A stretch of DNA of 64,000 nucleotides from Arthrobacter sp. Hiyo8 (GCA_001549895.1 AP014719.1:2852001-2916000); one strand, 5' to 3'. Positions 49,138 to 59,528 are shown, counted from the first letter of the stretch. Notes: generated by a model not told the origin, from the sequence alone. Program-made: numbers and translations.

Positions 49138-49670
49138 GTGCCCACCACCTCGACCTCGTCCGTTACGTGGGCGGGCTTGATGCCCTTCACGATCCTGCGG
49201 ACCAGCTCCACTTGCCCAGCGGCGGCCGCGGGTACCAGAACCTTGATGTGGAACTCGCCCGGGACGGATTCGACGTCGAACCCCGGGACCCCGGTGGCCA
49301 GCTGCAGGAAGCGGGTGAGACCGTCCACGGTGCCCCGACGTGCGGACAACGAGGCCGCGCACGCGATCAGGTCCCGCTGGCGGGCCACAGGGACTCCCGC
49401 CGCCGCGGAGTCCACGGACTCCGGGCTTGGCAGGGTCAACCAGTCAAGGTCCACCCACCGCGACAGGAAAGGAATGAACGACGACGGCGAGCGGCCTGGA
49501 TCGGGAACGGTGTGGATGCGGTCCAAGACATCCCGGACGGGCCCGTGCATGTCCTCGGCCACGGCGATCAGGGCCTGCAATGGGGTACTGGTTTCCGCCG
49601 CCACCTGGAAGATCTCGGGCAGGACCTTCAGCAGAGGAGAGTTACGGGGTACGGGTTCAACCATTGCCAT
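49134..49670 (-). CDS. Phage tail protein I family (baseplate component)
   Basis: 178 residues, frame intact. LLKVLPEIFQVAAETSTPLQALIAVAEDMHGPVRDVLDRI and FLSRWVDLDWL, with the later DLIACAASLSARRGTVDGLTRFLQLATGVPGF, match the P2 gpI-like tail protein family seen in contractile injection systems. It is probably a baseplate wedge partner of the J protein directly upstream, which it overlaps by 14 bases (ATG 49670). Confidence 0.88.
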   Translation of the reverse strand: MAMVEPVPRNSPLLKVLPEIFQVAAETSTPLQALIAVAEDMHGPVRDVLDRIHTVPDPGRSPSSFIPFLSRWVDLDWLTLPSPESVDSAAAGVPVARQRDLIACAASLSARRGTVDGLTRFLQLATGVPGFDVESVPGEFHIKVLVPAAAAGQVELVRRIVKGIKPAHVTDEVEVVGT

Positions 49671-52302
49671 GCACCACTTCGATCCGGTGCTCGCCCGAGG
49701 AGAACAGCCACGTCTCGGGAAGCGTCACGACGTCGTCAACCATCCGCCGCGTACAGCTCGCCCAGGACACAGTGTTGTCCGTGCTCCGGTAGATCCCCTT
49801 GGGGCCAGCCGCGAGCACAAGCGGCGAACCGTCGTCGCGCTCTACGCCGGACACAGCGCGGACCGGCTCGAAACGGGTCCGGTCCCGCAGGGGCAGCCCG
49901 CAGTTCACATCGGGCACGCTCCACTGAGCGGAAGCCTGGCCGAGCTGAAGGCGCAACACGCCGCCGCTTTGCGTGGCGGCGTACGCGGCATTGCCCGTCA
50001 CATGCACGCCCCAACAGCTTCCACCGGTCCAGCCCGCGCTGAATTGTTCCCACGACGCCAGGAGGGCGGCGTCGAACTGGGTGCGGGCCAGCTCATCGAT
50101 TTTCAGTCGCACGCAGCCCGTCCCTGTACCTTCAGGTACTGAACGGCCGAGCCAGACGTAGCTCGCGCCGCCGTCGTACTGAATCGTCATGCAGCGGATG
50201 TCCTCGCCCGCCGCCCTGATCTGCTTGAAGCTGCCGGCGGCCCGGCCTCCGGGGAAAGCCAGACGCCCGCGGAGGCCTCCGCGGCTACCACCACACCGGT
50301 GCGGCCGCGCACGTCCACCAAGGCGTCCACCGCGTAGAAGCCGCGGTCCGGTTGGGTGGAATCCACGACGTTCTGGACCGGAATGGCGCCCTCGCCCATC
50401 GGCAGTTCGTAGAGGCCATGCTCGCCGGCGAGCAGCAGAACCGGAACTCCTTGCCGGTCCACCCAGCACAAATCCGCGACGACGAATCCAAGTTCCGCCG
50501 CCCGCCGCCACGATTCGCCGAGGTCATCGCTGACGTAGATGCGCGAGCCCGCGGGGTCACGGTGCTGACGGCCACCATGCCGGGATGCTGTCCGGGACCG
50601 AAACCGCCGGGATCAAAACCACCGGCGCCGAAGCGGCCCGGCGCCGGAGAACGGAAAGGCGCGATGGACTTCACCGTCTCGCTGGCCGCCTCCGAGACGA
50701 ACTCGGCGCATGCCTCCCAACCGTCGCCAGCATTGGTGGTGCGGAAAAGCGTGCTGTCCTGCGCCACGAACCAGGTGTTGTCCTGTCCCTCGGCCTGCAC
50801 CAGCGCCAACGCATCGGTGTCCGGAACTTTGTCCACTTCGAGCCGTGCGCGGTCCACGTACTGGACCCCGGGTTCGGCTTCCTCCATGGCACGGTAGAGG
50901 TTGGAGACGCGCAACGGCTTGCCGAAGCCCGAACCGTAGTTGGACGAACCCGGGCTGAGCGGGCTGATGCCCTCCGCGAGCCGGCCCACGATCCTGGACT
51001 TCACGGCATCGGCGTCCTCGTCGGGGCGAACCACGATCCTCGCGTCCACCAGCACTTGTTTGTAGAGGCCCAGCGGACCACGGGCTCCGCCCCGACCGTG
51101 GATCGGCGGCGCAGGTATTGCTCCACCTCGAGCCGGACGCTTTCACGGGCCTGGGCGGTCAACTCGGCGGCGCGCACGGGAACCGGAGCCGCTGTGCCTT
51201 CTTCGGAAACACCCGGCACGAACGGCACCAGCACCACCTCCACCTCGCCCGGTTTGGCGAACGCCCAGATGTCCCGCCGGGTGAATGCGCGGGCCCGCGC
51301 GACACCGCCATGGCGCATGGCCAGGACCTCGTAGTCCCGCACTGTGACGGCCCTGTCCCGGGCCTGGAAATCCTGCGGAGCCCGGCGGAGCGCATTCTCC
51401 AGCGATTCGCCGTCTCGGCCTCCCGTGGCGGGTTCCGGGTTGCTGACCTTCAGCCCCGGGATCGGGGTGCGCATGATCGTCAACTGGCCCGCGCCGACAT
51501 TGCCGCGCTGGCCGCCGCCGCCGCGGTACCAGGCTCGCACCCCGGCACCCGGACCCGGAACGACTGCTGTCCGCGCAACGGACTCATCGTCCCACCATGC
51601 GAACATCACGACGCCGGCACTGCGGTCGATCCGGACGGGCGCCTCGTCCGGTCCCGCGTCCGCGAAAGCCTCAACTTCGCGGCAAAACCGGAAAGGCTTG
51701 CCGTCTACCAGGACGGCTTCGCCGCTGCTCAGCTGAGTGCCCGCGGGGACTCCGACGGCGATGGACAGGCCTGCCCCGGAGACGATCGGCGCGTTCGGGA
51801 TGACGAAGCTTTGGCCCGGGCGGCCGGTTCCGACGCCGATCGGGACGGCGTCGTACAAGGTGACATCGGCTGCCGGGACCTGCACGCTGGACTGGCCCGC
51901 TGCGAGGACGGCCGCCGTCGTCGTCGTGAATACCGGTTGCGGCGCGCCGGGCACGCCTGGTGGGCAGCTGACCTGGGTGCCGCGAGGGATGCGGATGTCC
52001 TGGCCGTCGGTAGCGCTTCCCGCCGACGTTCGCGTGAATTCGAGGATGGTTTCGGCTGTGCTCGGCGGGTACAGGCTGGTGCCGAGCAGGTTCAAGTAGA
52101 CGGCATACAGTTTTTCCGGCACCCGATTGAGCCTGTACATCAGGGTGTCCGTGAGGTAGGCGAAAGCCTCGAGGATGGTGATGCCGGGATCGTGGACGGA
52201 GAGGTCCGTCCACTCCGGGGCGATCTGCTGGATGCGCTCGCGGGCGCCGGCCACCAAGTCCGCGAAGCTGCGGTCATCGAGATTCGGGACGGGGATACTC
52301 AT
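49657..52302 (-). CDS. Baseplate J-like protein with Asp-box (BNR) C-terminal extension
   Basis: About 883 residues. The first 430 (FADLVAGARERIQQIAPEWTDLSVHDPGITILEAFAYLTDTLMYRLNRV, VTVRDYEVLAMRHGGVARARA) are a baseplate assembly protein (P2 gpJ-like). The last 430 or so are unusual: at least three Asp-box-like hairpins, TTNAGDGWEAC, VSDDLGESWRRA and STDNTVSWASC, alternate with segments such as GIYRS and GLYELPMGEG, as in beta-propeller sialidase-like or Vps10-like folds. Missing bases near 51075, 50540 and 50235. The extension could bind a target sugar or protein. Confidence 0.82.
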
Positions 52303-52733
52303 GCCGCACCTCCGGAGGCGACGGGCAGGGCGATGGCGAGCTGGTCCTCGAGCTGGGTGGAACGGACCCGGTACCGCAACCGGACCTCCAGCACTTCAGG
52401 GCTTTCGGGGAGCGGGAGGCATCCAAGGCCAGGACGGTGATCCGGGGCTCCCATTGCTCCACGGCCCGGGCAACGTAATGGATAGCCAGGCCTGCCGTGG
52501 TGTCATCCGCCGGGCGAAAGCGAGCCGGAACAGATGGCAGCCGTAGGTGGGGCGGTTGACGCGCTCGCCGGGCCTCGTACTCAGCAGCAGGAGGAGGGCC
52601 TGACGCACCGAAGCTGCGTCCGTGACGGTGGCGAGCCGTCCGTCGGGCGTCAGCCGCAAGCCGGAAGGCCGGTGGCGGCATCGAAATCCGGGTGCACGAA
52701 GGCCACCGACTTGTACCTGGGGACGCTCACCAT
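52299..52733 (-). CDS. gp25/GPW-like baseplate protein
   Basis: About 145 residues once missing bases near 52660 and 52420 are added. The central part (PDGRLATVTDAASVRQALLLLLSTRPGERVNRPTYGCHLFRL) is the gp25-like lysozyme-related fold of baseplate wedges, and the C-terminus reads RSPEVLEVRLRYRV-like with LEDQLAIALPVAS. ATG 52733 starts MVSVPRYKSVAFVHPDFD. It overlaps the J protein start (ATGA at 52302). Confidence 0.83.
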
Positions 52734-52743
52734 TCGCCGCCTC

Positions 52744-53083
52744 TCATGATCCCGCCGCCACGAATTCCTGGCCCGGCCGCCGGACCGTGTACTTGACGGC
52801 ACCCGGCGGGTGCCGTCCGTGTAGCCCTCCACAGTGTCCAGGCAAACCTTATTGCCGCCGATCCGGACAAAGCCCGAGTATCCCTTGATCACCGGCAGTG
52901 TCTTGTTGCAGGCTTGATGTTGAGACCCACGTTCGGGCACATGCTGATGTCGCGTCCTTGGGGATCGTCGTCTACCAAAACCGGCGAGCCGGCAACGCGG
53001 ACCCACTGCTGGGAAGGGACGTTTTCCACTTTGCCGTCGTGCCCGCAGCGCAAGATGGCCTCCTTGATGAGGAGCTTCGGCAT
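52744..53083 (-). CDS. PAAR-like spike-tip protein
   Basis: About 113 residues after adding two bases (near 52915 and 52805). The pattern MPKLLIKEAILRCGHDGKVENVPSQQWVRVAGSPVL and later CPN followed by KPCNKTLPVIKGYSGFVRIGGNKVCLDTVEGYTDGTPPG, given in pieces here, has Cys/His residues suited to a zinc-bound PAAR cone. It follows the VgrG-like spike gene with TGATG overlap, where Pvc10/PAAR-type tips are found. ATG 53083 with AGGAGG close upstream is preferred to GTG 53086. Confidence 0.72.
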
Positions 53084-54601
53084 CACGCCTCCTCGAAATC
53101 GACGGTCTTTGCCCGGATCTTCATGGCCTTGCCCGGTGCCTCCAGGACCAGGTCCGTAGCCGAGGTGATCCGCAGCTTCTCCGGCCCGATTTCCACCGTT
53201 GAGCCGTGGCCGTTCGTGAAACTGATGGTGCGGCTGCCGCCGTCGAGCACTATTTGCTGCCCGTCAGCGCTCCGGAAGGTGTAGCGGCTGTCCCGGGGAG
53301 TGTTCACGCTCTTGTCCGGGGTCTGTTCGCGGCCGTAGAGCCCGCCCAGAATGATGGCCTGCGCCGGATCCGTGGCAGGCAACAGGACGAGCACCGTGTC
53401 CTCCGGGGCGGGCGCCACGACGAGGCCTTTCCCTACTCCAGCTCCCATTGTGAGGACCGGCGCCCAAGCCGATTCAAGCGGCGGATACGCAGGGAGCCGA
53501 ACGCGTGCCCGGCCGCGGCCCTCCGGATCTTCCACATCCAGCACTGTGCCCAGGGTGAAGACGTCGGGACGCCGTGCGGTCGGGGGTTCCGGGGTCGTGT
53601 GGTGATGGTGGTTTCGTATCCGGTGCCGTCCAGCCGGTGGGTGGCGGTGGCAATCGCGTAGGTGCCTTCGAGCGACGTCGCGAGTCCGCGCACGCGAACC
53701 CGACGCCCCGCCCGGAGGCGCGGATCGCCGTCGGCGACGAAAACGGCGGTGACTTGCCCGGCCATCCGGACGTCGAGCTCCGCCTGGGCCAAGCCATGGG
53801 CTGCGGATGGGGATGCGAGGGCCTCATTGTCGCGCAGGAGATCTCCGCCCGCGCCGACGCTCGGGAGCGCAGGGTCTGCGGAGACGTCGGCCTTCGCGTC
53901 GCTGGTACTGGCGGAGGCTTCTTGCACGGAGGCGTCGTCGGACCGCCAGCCCGTGGACTTGGCTCCGAGATACGCCGGCTCCTGGCTCAGTTCCACCTCG
54001 GCCGAATGCAGGCTGCTGCCAAGTTCCAGCTCGATGGGTTCGCCTTCGCCGGACAAATCGCCCAGCCTCAGGGCATCGCCATCCACCACCGGATACGCAC
54101 CCACCCGGGCGCTCTGTTCCACCAACAGGCTCAAGTCCGAGCGGGCACATTGATACACCTCGCCCAACCGTGCCGCGCCGCCCACCACTTGCAGGCCCGT
54201 GCCCTCCGTGAGCGTGCGGGCTAACCCGGCAAGGTCGACGTCGCTGTGCAGCCGGGTGAACTGGCGTTTCCTCAACCGGTGCAGGGCGTCGTAGGCACGG
54301 ACGCGGACTTCCTGCGAAAGATCCGCCCCGTAGCTGTGTTCCACCACGGTCACTTCGCCCACGAAAAGCGGAGTGCGCTGGCCACCGAGTTCCACGCGCA
54401 GCGCATCCCCGGCGCGGGATCCACTCCGCCGCGCGCTGTCGCCGAGCGTCCAGGTCCCGGGCGCCAGCTAATGAGGCACTGGACCGGCCTTGCCAATGAA
54501 CTGAGGACCTGCACGGAGATGATGGCCGCCGTTTCGGCCGTGGAGAGGCGGCGCCGCCCGAGGGTGACGATGAGTTCCGGCAGGCCCTGAAGCTGCCTCA
54601 T
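53083..54601 (-). CDS. VgrG/gpD-like spike protein
   Basis: About 507 residues. The first 380 are a phage late-control D/gp27-like hub (GEVTVVEHSYGADLSQEVRVRAYDALHRLRKRQFTRL, YQCARSDLSLLVEQSARVG, ELSQEPAYLGAKSTGW). The rest is an OB fold and a short beta-helix (GTVLDVEDPEGRGRARVRL, APVLTMGAGVGKGLVVAP, GREQTPDKSVNTPRDSRYTF), as in gp5 spikes. Bases missing near 54450 and 53545. The hub extends by a helical Ser/Ala/Asp-rich linker near residue 225. It precedes the PAAR-like tip. Confidence 0.87.
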
Positions 54602-55352
54602 GGCGCCTCGCCAACCGGGGGAACAGCGAGGGGACCGTTGAAGTGGGCGGGGTCGTCGATGTTGTTGTACTCGAGCAACAACTTCCACAGCATCGGCGTG
54701 CCAAAGGCGGCCAGGCTGAGGCGCCCCAGCTCGCCGGGCGGAACCTCCGGAACCGGCTCGCCGCCGTCGGGCGCATTTGCATCCCTGTCCGTGCTGCCGT
54801 CGCCGCCCACCGCGAGCGTATCCACGGGCGGCGCCGTCAGGTCAACCGCCGGCAACCGCTGGGCGAGCTCGTAGTTCTCGCCGCCTTCCTCGTCGGCGCT
54901 CTGCCCTACCCGTACGAATACCATGCGCATCCACGAGCGCAAGGGGAGCCATCCGGCGAAAATCGGTCGAAACGCTCCGCGACTTCGGTCACGATCCCGG
55001 GCACGTTCCATGCGCGACCCCACACGAACCGGACCGACGGGGCCGGCGTTGCCTCTCGACTTCGGCCGAGTTCTCGGCGAGCGCCCAGATGGGCCGCGTC
55101 ATCTGCCGCACGTCCTGGACATGGAGCGACGCCGGCGCGAGGTCGACGTCGAACAGGAGATCCAGGCGAAGCTCGGTGTGGCCACCTCCCGTGAAGAGCA
55201 AAGGATCGTCCGCGAGCCCGTTCCGGTCAGCTTGCCGCCCGCCGAGCGCCGTGGCTCCACGCCCGCGGTTCGCGACATGACTACGGTTTCCGGATTGAGC
55301 AGGCACCCAAGGTGCTCCCCGTGTCCTCGATCAGGAATGCGACGCGTTCCAT
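54598..55352 (-). CDS. Contractile injection system tube adaptor (CIS_tube/LysM-like, Pvc7-type)
   Basis: About 252 residues. After repair of missing bases near 55215 and 55075 it reads MERVAFLIEDTGSTLGCLLNPETVVMSRTAG, GHTELRLDLLFDVDLAP, DVRQMTRPIWALAENS and VRFVWGRAWNVPGIVTEVAERFDRF, which is the CIS tube-initiator family connecting spike and tube. The C-terminus NIDDPAHFNGPLAVPPVG resembles LysM-like ends seen in Pvc7/Afp7. It overlaps the spike gene by 4 bases. Confidence 0.84.
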
Positions 55353-55353
55353 G

Positions 55354-56492
55354 TCAGACCGCCAACTGTTCGTTGCTCAGCCGGGCAGCGCGGGCCACCG
55401 CTTCTGTTGCTGCTCTTTCCGCGGCGGGCTGCGGCGCGGGGCGTGGGGCCAAATCCGGCCAGTTTCCAGTGAGCGGCGACGCCGGATTGCGTTCGGTTGT
55501 TGTGCTCGGGTGGCCTTGGCGTTCTGCGTTCGGTGGTCTGGGCGCGGGTGCTCTGGGAGGACGACGACGGCGCGCGCCCCATCTGGCGGCTGGAGCTGTG
55601 GCATTGTGGCCGGCTGAGCCGTGATTGGGTTAGGCGGAGTTGCGATTGGCGGGCTGGCATTTGGCGGGCTGGTCTTGTTGGAGCGCGTGGGGGCTTCCTG
55701 GCGCTGCGCAGCTTGTTCAAAGGCTGCCTGAGTTGGGACTGCTTGTTCAAAAACTACTTGCCGAGTGGCGGGCCGGTCCGCGGCGGTGACCGGCGGGATT
55801 CCACGAAGTCTCAGCACCGGGCGCTTCGACTGCGGGGCGTGGGGGATACTGCCTCCGCGACGGGGGCAGCTGGGGCTTCGATGGGCTTCTCGCCTGCGGG
55901 GCTTGCCATCGACGCCAGGTGTGGCCAGGAAAGGGTCGCCGCGCTTCCGACGGCACGGTCCGGCAAGGAGCCCGCGGACTTAGGCCTCTGCAGTCGCGAG
56001 CCGAGCATCAAGCGGGGAGCGTACCGGGCACGGGCCTCAGGGTGCTGTTCCGGGGCGGGCTTGCGGCGCCGGTCCTGCTGACGATATCGGGGCGGGACTC
56101 GCCGGGATGTGAGCGAGCGTTGGGGTCGGAGGGGGATATATCTGAGCGAGCGTTGGGGTTGGTTGGGGGTATATGTGAGCGAGGGTTGGGGTCGGTTGGG
56201 GTATATGTGAGCGAGCGTTGCCATCGGCGACGAGACCGGTGTCGCGCAGTAACCGAACCCAATGCTCCGGTGCGCCGGAAATGTCCAGTCTTCGTACCGG
56301 CGTCGGGCGCTCAGTCTCAACCTCCCGCCCAGTCCCAACCTCGCGCCCTGTTTCAACAACGGCAGCCCCGGCACCGCCGTCAGGTTGCAGCGGCCGTTCG
56401 AGCCTTTCCGCGAGTTCCCGCAGCCGCCGCGCCGCCGCGTGACGCCACAGGTCCCGGGGCCGCCTCCCATCAAGCCACGGGAGCGCGGGCAT
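55354..56492 (-). CDS. Pro/Ala-rich hypothetical protein of the injection system cluster
   Basis: About 380 residues by stitching frames; quality is poor in this GC-rich, low-complexity stretch. The start MPALPWLDGRRPRDLWRHAAARRLRELAERL is a basic amphipathic helix, followed by a Gly/Glu region, an 11-residue repeat with core YPQPTPTLA, a Pro/Ala linker with an ASPPIATPPNPITAQP segment, and a helical end ATEAVARAARLSNEQLAV. No known family. Its ATG 56492 overlaps the tube gene, so it is coupled to it. It may be a scaffold or ruler for the tube, which is speculation. Confidence 0.55.
56111..56220. repeat. 33-bp tandem repeats within the Pro/Ala-rich gene
   Basis: Three and a third head-to-tail units beginning GAGCGAGCGTTGGGG and ending TATATGT; lengths 33, 33 and 32, the last short by one G in a run. 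On the coding minus strand one unit equals 11 codons. Contiguous, with no spacers. Confidence 0.8.
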
Positions 56493-56961
56493 CGTCGAGC
56501 TCCAAGCGGTCGTAAGCGATGCTGAGGGATTCGATGGCCAGGTCCTTGCCGAGGGCATCCAATGGGGCCCCGAACCAGTCGCATGGCCAGGCGCCCAGCA
56601 AGTTCCAGCGGCGGACCTCCACCGAGCCGGCGTCGTTGAGCATGGCGATGGAGACGTTGCGCCGCTCCACATGCCCATCGACGGCCTTGAACAGCCATTG
56701 GAGCATTTCGGTGGAGTCGGTCAGCCCATAGCGGAGGGTCACCGGGGTGTACTCGACCTGGCCGGGGATGACCCGGACCGTGCTGTTCTCGCCGCCGGAG
56801 CGGTACAAGATGCGGTCGATCTTAAGCCCAAGCCCTTCAACCTTGGTGAAGTGTCCCTGGACCACGCCCTGGATGACCAATTTGAAGTTGTAGGCGCGGT
56901 AGGGGTCCACGACGTTCCCGGGTTGGGCAGCAGGGGCCGGCGTGCTTGGCTGCGTGCTCAT
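56470..56961 (-). CDS. Contractile injection system inner tube protein (gp19-like)
   Basis: 163 residues, frame intact. DPYRAYNFKLVIQGVVQGHFTKVEGLGLKIDRILYRSGGENSTVRVIPGQVEYTPVTLRYGLT is the T4 gp19-like tail tube family, with the rest WLFKAVDGHVERRNVSIAMLNDAGSVEVRRWNLLGAWP. The protein would assemble as hexameric rings inside the sheath. It follows the sheath gene with one base between, the usual order. Confidence 0.9.
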   Translation of the reverse strand: MSTQPSTPAPAAQPGNVVDPYRAYNFKLVIQGVVQGHFTKVEGLGLKIDRILYRSGGENSTVRVIPGQVEYTPVTLRYGLTDSTEMLQWLFKAVDGHVERRNVSIAMLNDAGSVEVRRWNLLGAWPCDWFGAPLDALGKDLAIESLSIAYDRLELDDARAPVA

Positions 56962-56962
56962 T

Positions 56963-58230
56963 TCAGGCTCCTGCGCTCTCTGTCTCGCTCGTGTTGTCCG
57001 CCGACTGCATGAGCTTGAAGATCACGAACTCGGCGGGTTTGACGGGTGCGATGCCGATCAAGGTGACAACCTGCCCCGTATCGCGGACTTCGGGCGGGTT
57101 GGTTTCTTCATCGCATTTCACAAAGAAGGCCTGTTGGGGAGAAGTGCCCAACAGTGCCCCGTCCCGCCAGACGTTGGTCAGGAATGCGCCGATGTCGCGT
57201 CGAATGGACTTCCACAAGGTGTGGTCGTTGGGTTCAAAGACCACCCAGCGCGTTCCGTCGGCCACGGATTCCTTGATCATGTTGGTCAGCCTGCGGACGT
57301 TGACGTAGCGGTATTCGCTTGCCTCGGGTGCCTTGGTCCGGGCGCCCCAGATGCGTATGCCTTCTCCCGGGAAATAGCGGATGCAGTTCACTCCCGCCGG
57401 GTTCAGTACTTCCTGTTCGCCGCGGCTGACCCGCCGGACCAGGTCCAGCGCGCCTTGGATGGGTTCGTTCGCGGGGGCCTTGTGGACCCCGCGCGTTGCG
57501 TCCACGCGAGCCCACACCCCGGCAACATGGCCCGACGGCGGTTGGGTCACCTTCTTGCCGGACACCGGATCCGTCATGACGATCCACGGAAAGTACAGCG
57601 CGGTGTAGCCGCCGGGGGATTGGGGCGCTCCGATCGCGTCCTCGCCAGTCGCCCGCGCCGTCGTTGTGTTGTCGGCTTTGTCGTCGGACTTGCCGTCATC
57701 GGAGTCGCCGTCGCTCGACTTCGGTGCGTCCGGCACGCCGGAAGTAGCCGCCCGGGTGAGGGCTCCGACGTCGTCCACTTTCTCCGGAGTGTCCATGATC
57801 GCCATGCGGTCTTGCCGCAAGGGATGCTCCACGTGGGCCTGCAGCGCCGCGTACGCTTCGGCGTCGCTGTATCCGGGGCGGCCACCATGGAGATGTCGTC
57901 GATCGCTTCGAACAGGGTCACTCCGCTGGGCTTTGCGGCCGTGCCTGTGAGACTGCCGCCGGTACCGATGTTGACCACGTAGCAGCGGCTGCCGCCGTTG
58001 GCGAAGAATCCGAAGACAGCGTTGGACAGGGGTGTCCCCTGCGTGGACTTGCCAACGTATTGGTCCACGAACTGGGTCCAGTTGTCCAAGACCCTTGCTT
58101 CATCCGGATACGCCAAGGGATCCGGGGACACTCCTACGAAGCCGGCAATGCTGGTGCTGACCTGTCCGATCGAGCGTGCACCGCTGGGCACTTCCTGTAC
58201 ATACACTCCCGGCGCCTGGTAATTCGCCAT
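56963..58230 (-). CDS. Contractile injection system sheath protein
   Basis: About 422 residues after one missing base near 57865. N-terminus MANYQAPGVYVQEVPSGARSIGQVSTSIAGFVGVS and C-terminal GWRDGAL-like NVWRDGALLGTSPQQAFFVKCDEETNPPEVRDTGQVVTLIGIAPVKPAEFVIFKL are hallmark tail-sheath segments. A Ser/Asp-rich insertion (about 175-200, with SSDGDSDDGKSDDKAD) lies on the probable outer surface. It would contract to drive the tube. Confidence 0.92.
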
Positions 58231-58243
58231 GGTGTGCTCCCTT

Positions 58244-58906
58244 TCACTCCCACCGGATGATGACCGGCAGGCTGCTCGTGTCTGCTGAGACTTCACGTTC
58301 AGTGCCGCGGACTGCCACGACAAAGTGCTGGAGTTCGTCTGCCGAGGCCAGGACCTCGAAATGGCCGGTGGGATCGCTCACGACGGCGGCGGCGGACGAA
58401 TGCGGGCGGATGTAGGCATCCGGGATGCCCTTGTTGTGGACGTCGACCAGCCGGCCGTGGATCCGGCGGGCCACTGTGGTGGACGCGATGAGGGGTTCAG
58501 TGACAGGCGGTCCGAAAGGCTCGTCGAGCCGTATCCCCACCGGGACGCGGATCAGGAAACCGAGGCCTTGGCGGATGCCGGAATCGTATTCGTCCGGCTG
58601 GAACTCGCCACTGGAGACCACCGAGTACTGGGTGTTTTGCTCGAGGGTCAGCAGGAGTTTCTCCATGTTGTCCAGTTGCGTGGGGCCGTGGCATTCCACG
58701 GCAACTTTGAGCTCGAGGTCCAGCAGTGGGCCTTCACGCCGGGAGCGGCCCACCCGATTCAAGGCGACGGTGTGGACGGTGACAGCGGCATCGCTTGGTT
58801 GACCGGAAGGTGGTTCGGAGCCGTCGTCGAAGCGGACACGCTCGGGCGAAACGGCGTCGGAAAGTATCCCGAGGAGCTCGGTCAACGACGATCTCACAAC
58901 ACCCAC
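58244..58906 (-). CDS. DUF4255 family cap protein (Pvc16-like)
   Basis: About 220 residues, frame intact. The N-terminal half VRSSLTELLGILSDAVSPERVRFDD and AVTVHTVALNRVGRSRR, PLLDLELKVAVECHG with NMEKLLLTLEQNTQYSVVS is DUF4255, found as the cap of contractile injection systems and R-type tailocin-like particles. The C-terminal about 70 residues (VARRIHGRLVDVHNKGIPDAYIRPH, HFEVLASADELQHFVVAVRGTER) look like a carboxypeptidase-regulatory-like beta domain, an extra. GTG 58906 is chosen; frames open further to 58927. Confidence 0.82.
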   Translation of the reverse strand: MGVVRSSLTELLGILSDAVSPERVRFDDGSEPPSGQPSDAAVTVHTVALNRVGRSRREGPLLDLELKVAVECHGPTQLDNMEKLLLTLEQNTQYSVVSSGEFQPDEYDSGIRQGLGFLIRVPVGIRLDEPFGPPVTEPLIASTTVARRIHGRLVDVHNKGIPDAYIRPHSSAAAVVSDPTGHFEVLASADELQHFVVAVRGTEREVSADTSSLPVIIRWE

Positions 58907-58957
58907 GGTGACACCCCAGTCCCACAAAGTGGTCCAGCACAGCCGATGTGCTATAGG

Positions 58958-59494
58958 TTACTCCCGCAGTGGCCTGCGAGTCACTGGGATCACAGGCGTA
59001 ACTCCATTCGATGGTTCCTGGTTTGGCGTGACATCGTTCCGGGCAGTCATGGTGGCTTCGATGACCCCTTGCATGAAAGCCATCACTACGTGGAGTTCTT
59101 CCGGCGAAAGCGCGTCGATGACCGGGGCGATGGCGCTCGCCAGGGGAGAAAACAATTCGCTGCCGGTGGCACGCGCGGAATCGGTCATCTCCAGATGAAC
59201 CTGACGGCGGTCCTTCTCGCTGCGGCGTCGTGCCAAGTGGCCTGCCCGGTCGAGCCTGTCCACAAGGGCTGTTGTAGCCGGCGAACTCAGGTTGAGTGCC
59301 GCCCTGAGCGCTCCGGGAGTCATCGTCTTGCCCTCCCGTGCGGCAGCCACCATGGCTGCCAAGGCATTCAGGTCCGTCCGATGGAGGTGGTGGCGGTTGC
59401 TGACGGCCTCCACATACCGCTCCGTCTCGAGCGTGAACTGCTGGAGTAGCCCAAGGAGTACGGCTGCGGACCGGACGTGCTGATTGTCATCCAT
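58958..59494 (-). CDS. MarR family regulator
   Basis: 178 residues, frame intact. The wing motif appears as RRRSEKDRRQVHLEMT after a helix region MTPGALRAALNLSSPATTALVDRLDRAGHLA. It is divergent from an MMPL transporter with a palindrome between them, and followed on the same strand by the injection system genes with only 51 bp between its stop and the cap start. So it might both regulate the exporter and be co-transcribed with the injection cluster. Confidence 0.88.
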   Translation of the reverse strand: MDDNQHVRSAAVLLGLLQQFTLETERYVEAVSNRHHLHRTDLNALAAMVAAAREGKTMTPGALRAALNLSSPATTALVDRLDRAGHLARRRSEKDRRQVHLEMTDSARATGSELFSPLASAIAPVIDALSPEELHVVMAFMQGVIEATMTARNDVTPNQEPSNGVTPVIPVTRRPLRE

Positions 59495-59528
59495 GAGGCC
59501 TCCTTCAGCCTCAAATTATCCCACCGAT

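Noticed and set aside
56111..56220. CRISPR array at the 33-bp repeats
   Set aside because: The units are head to tail with no spacers, and are readable as 11-codon repeats. No cas genes are seen.
47693..58906. Prophage or type VI secretion system
   Set aside because: No capsid, terminase, portal, integrase or lysis gene, and no TssJ, TssL, TssM or ClpV. The DUF4255 cap, CIS_tube adaptor and PAAR set fits a contractile injection system.
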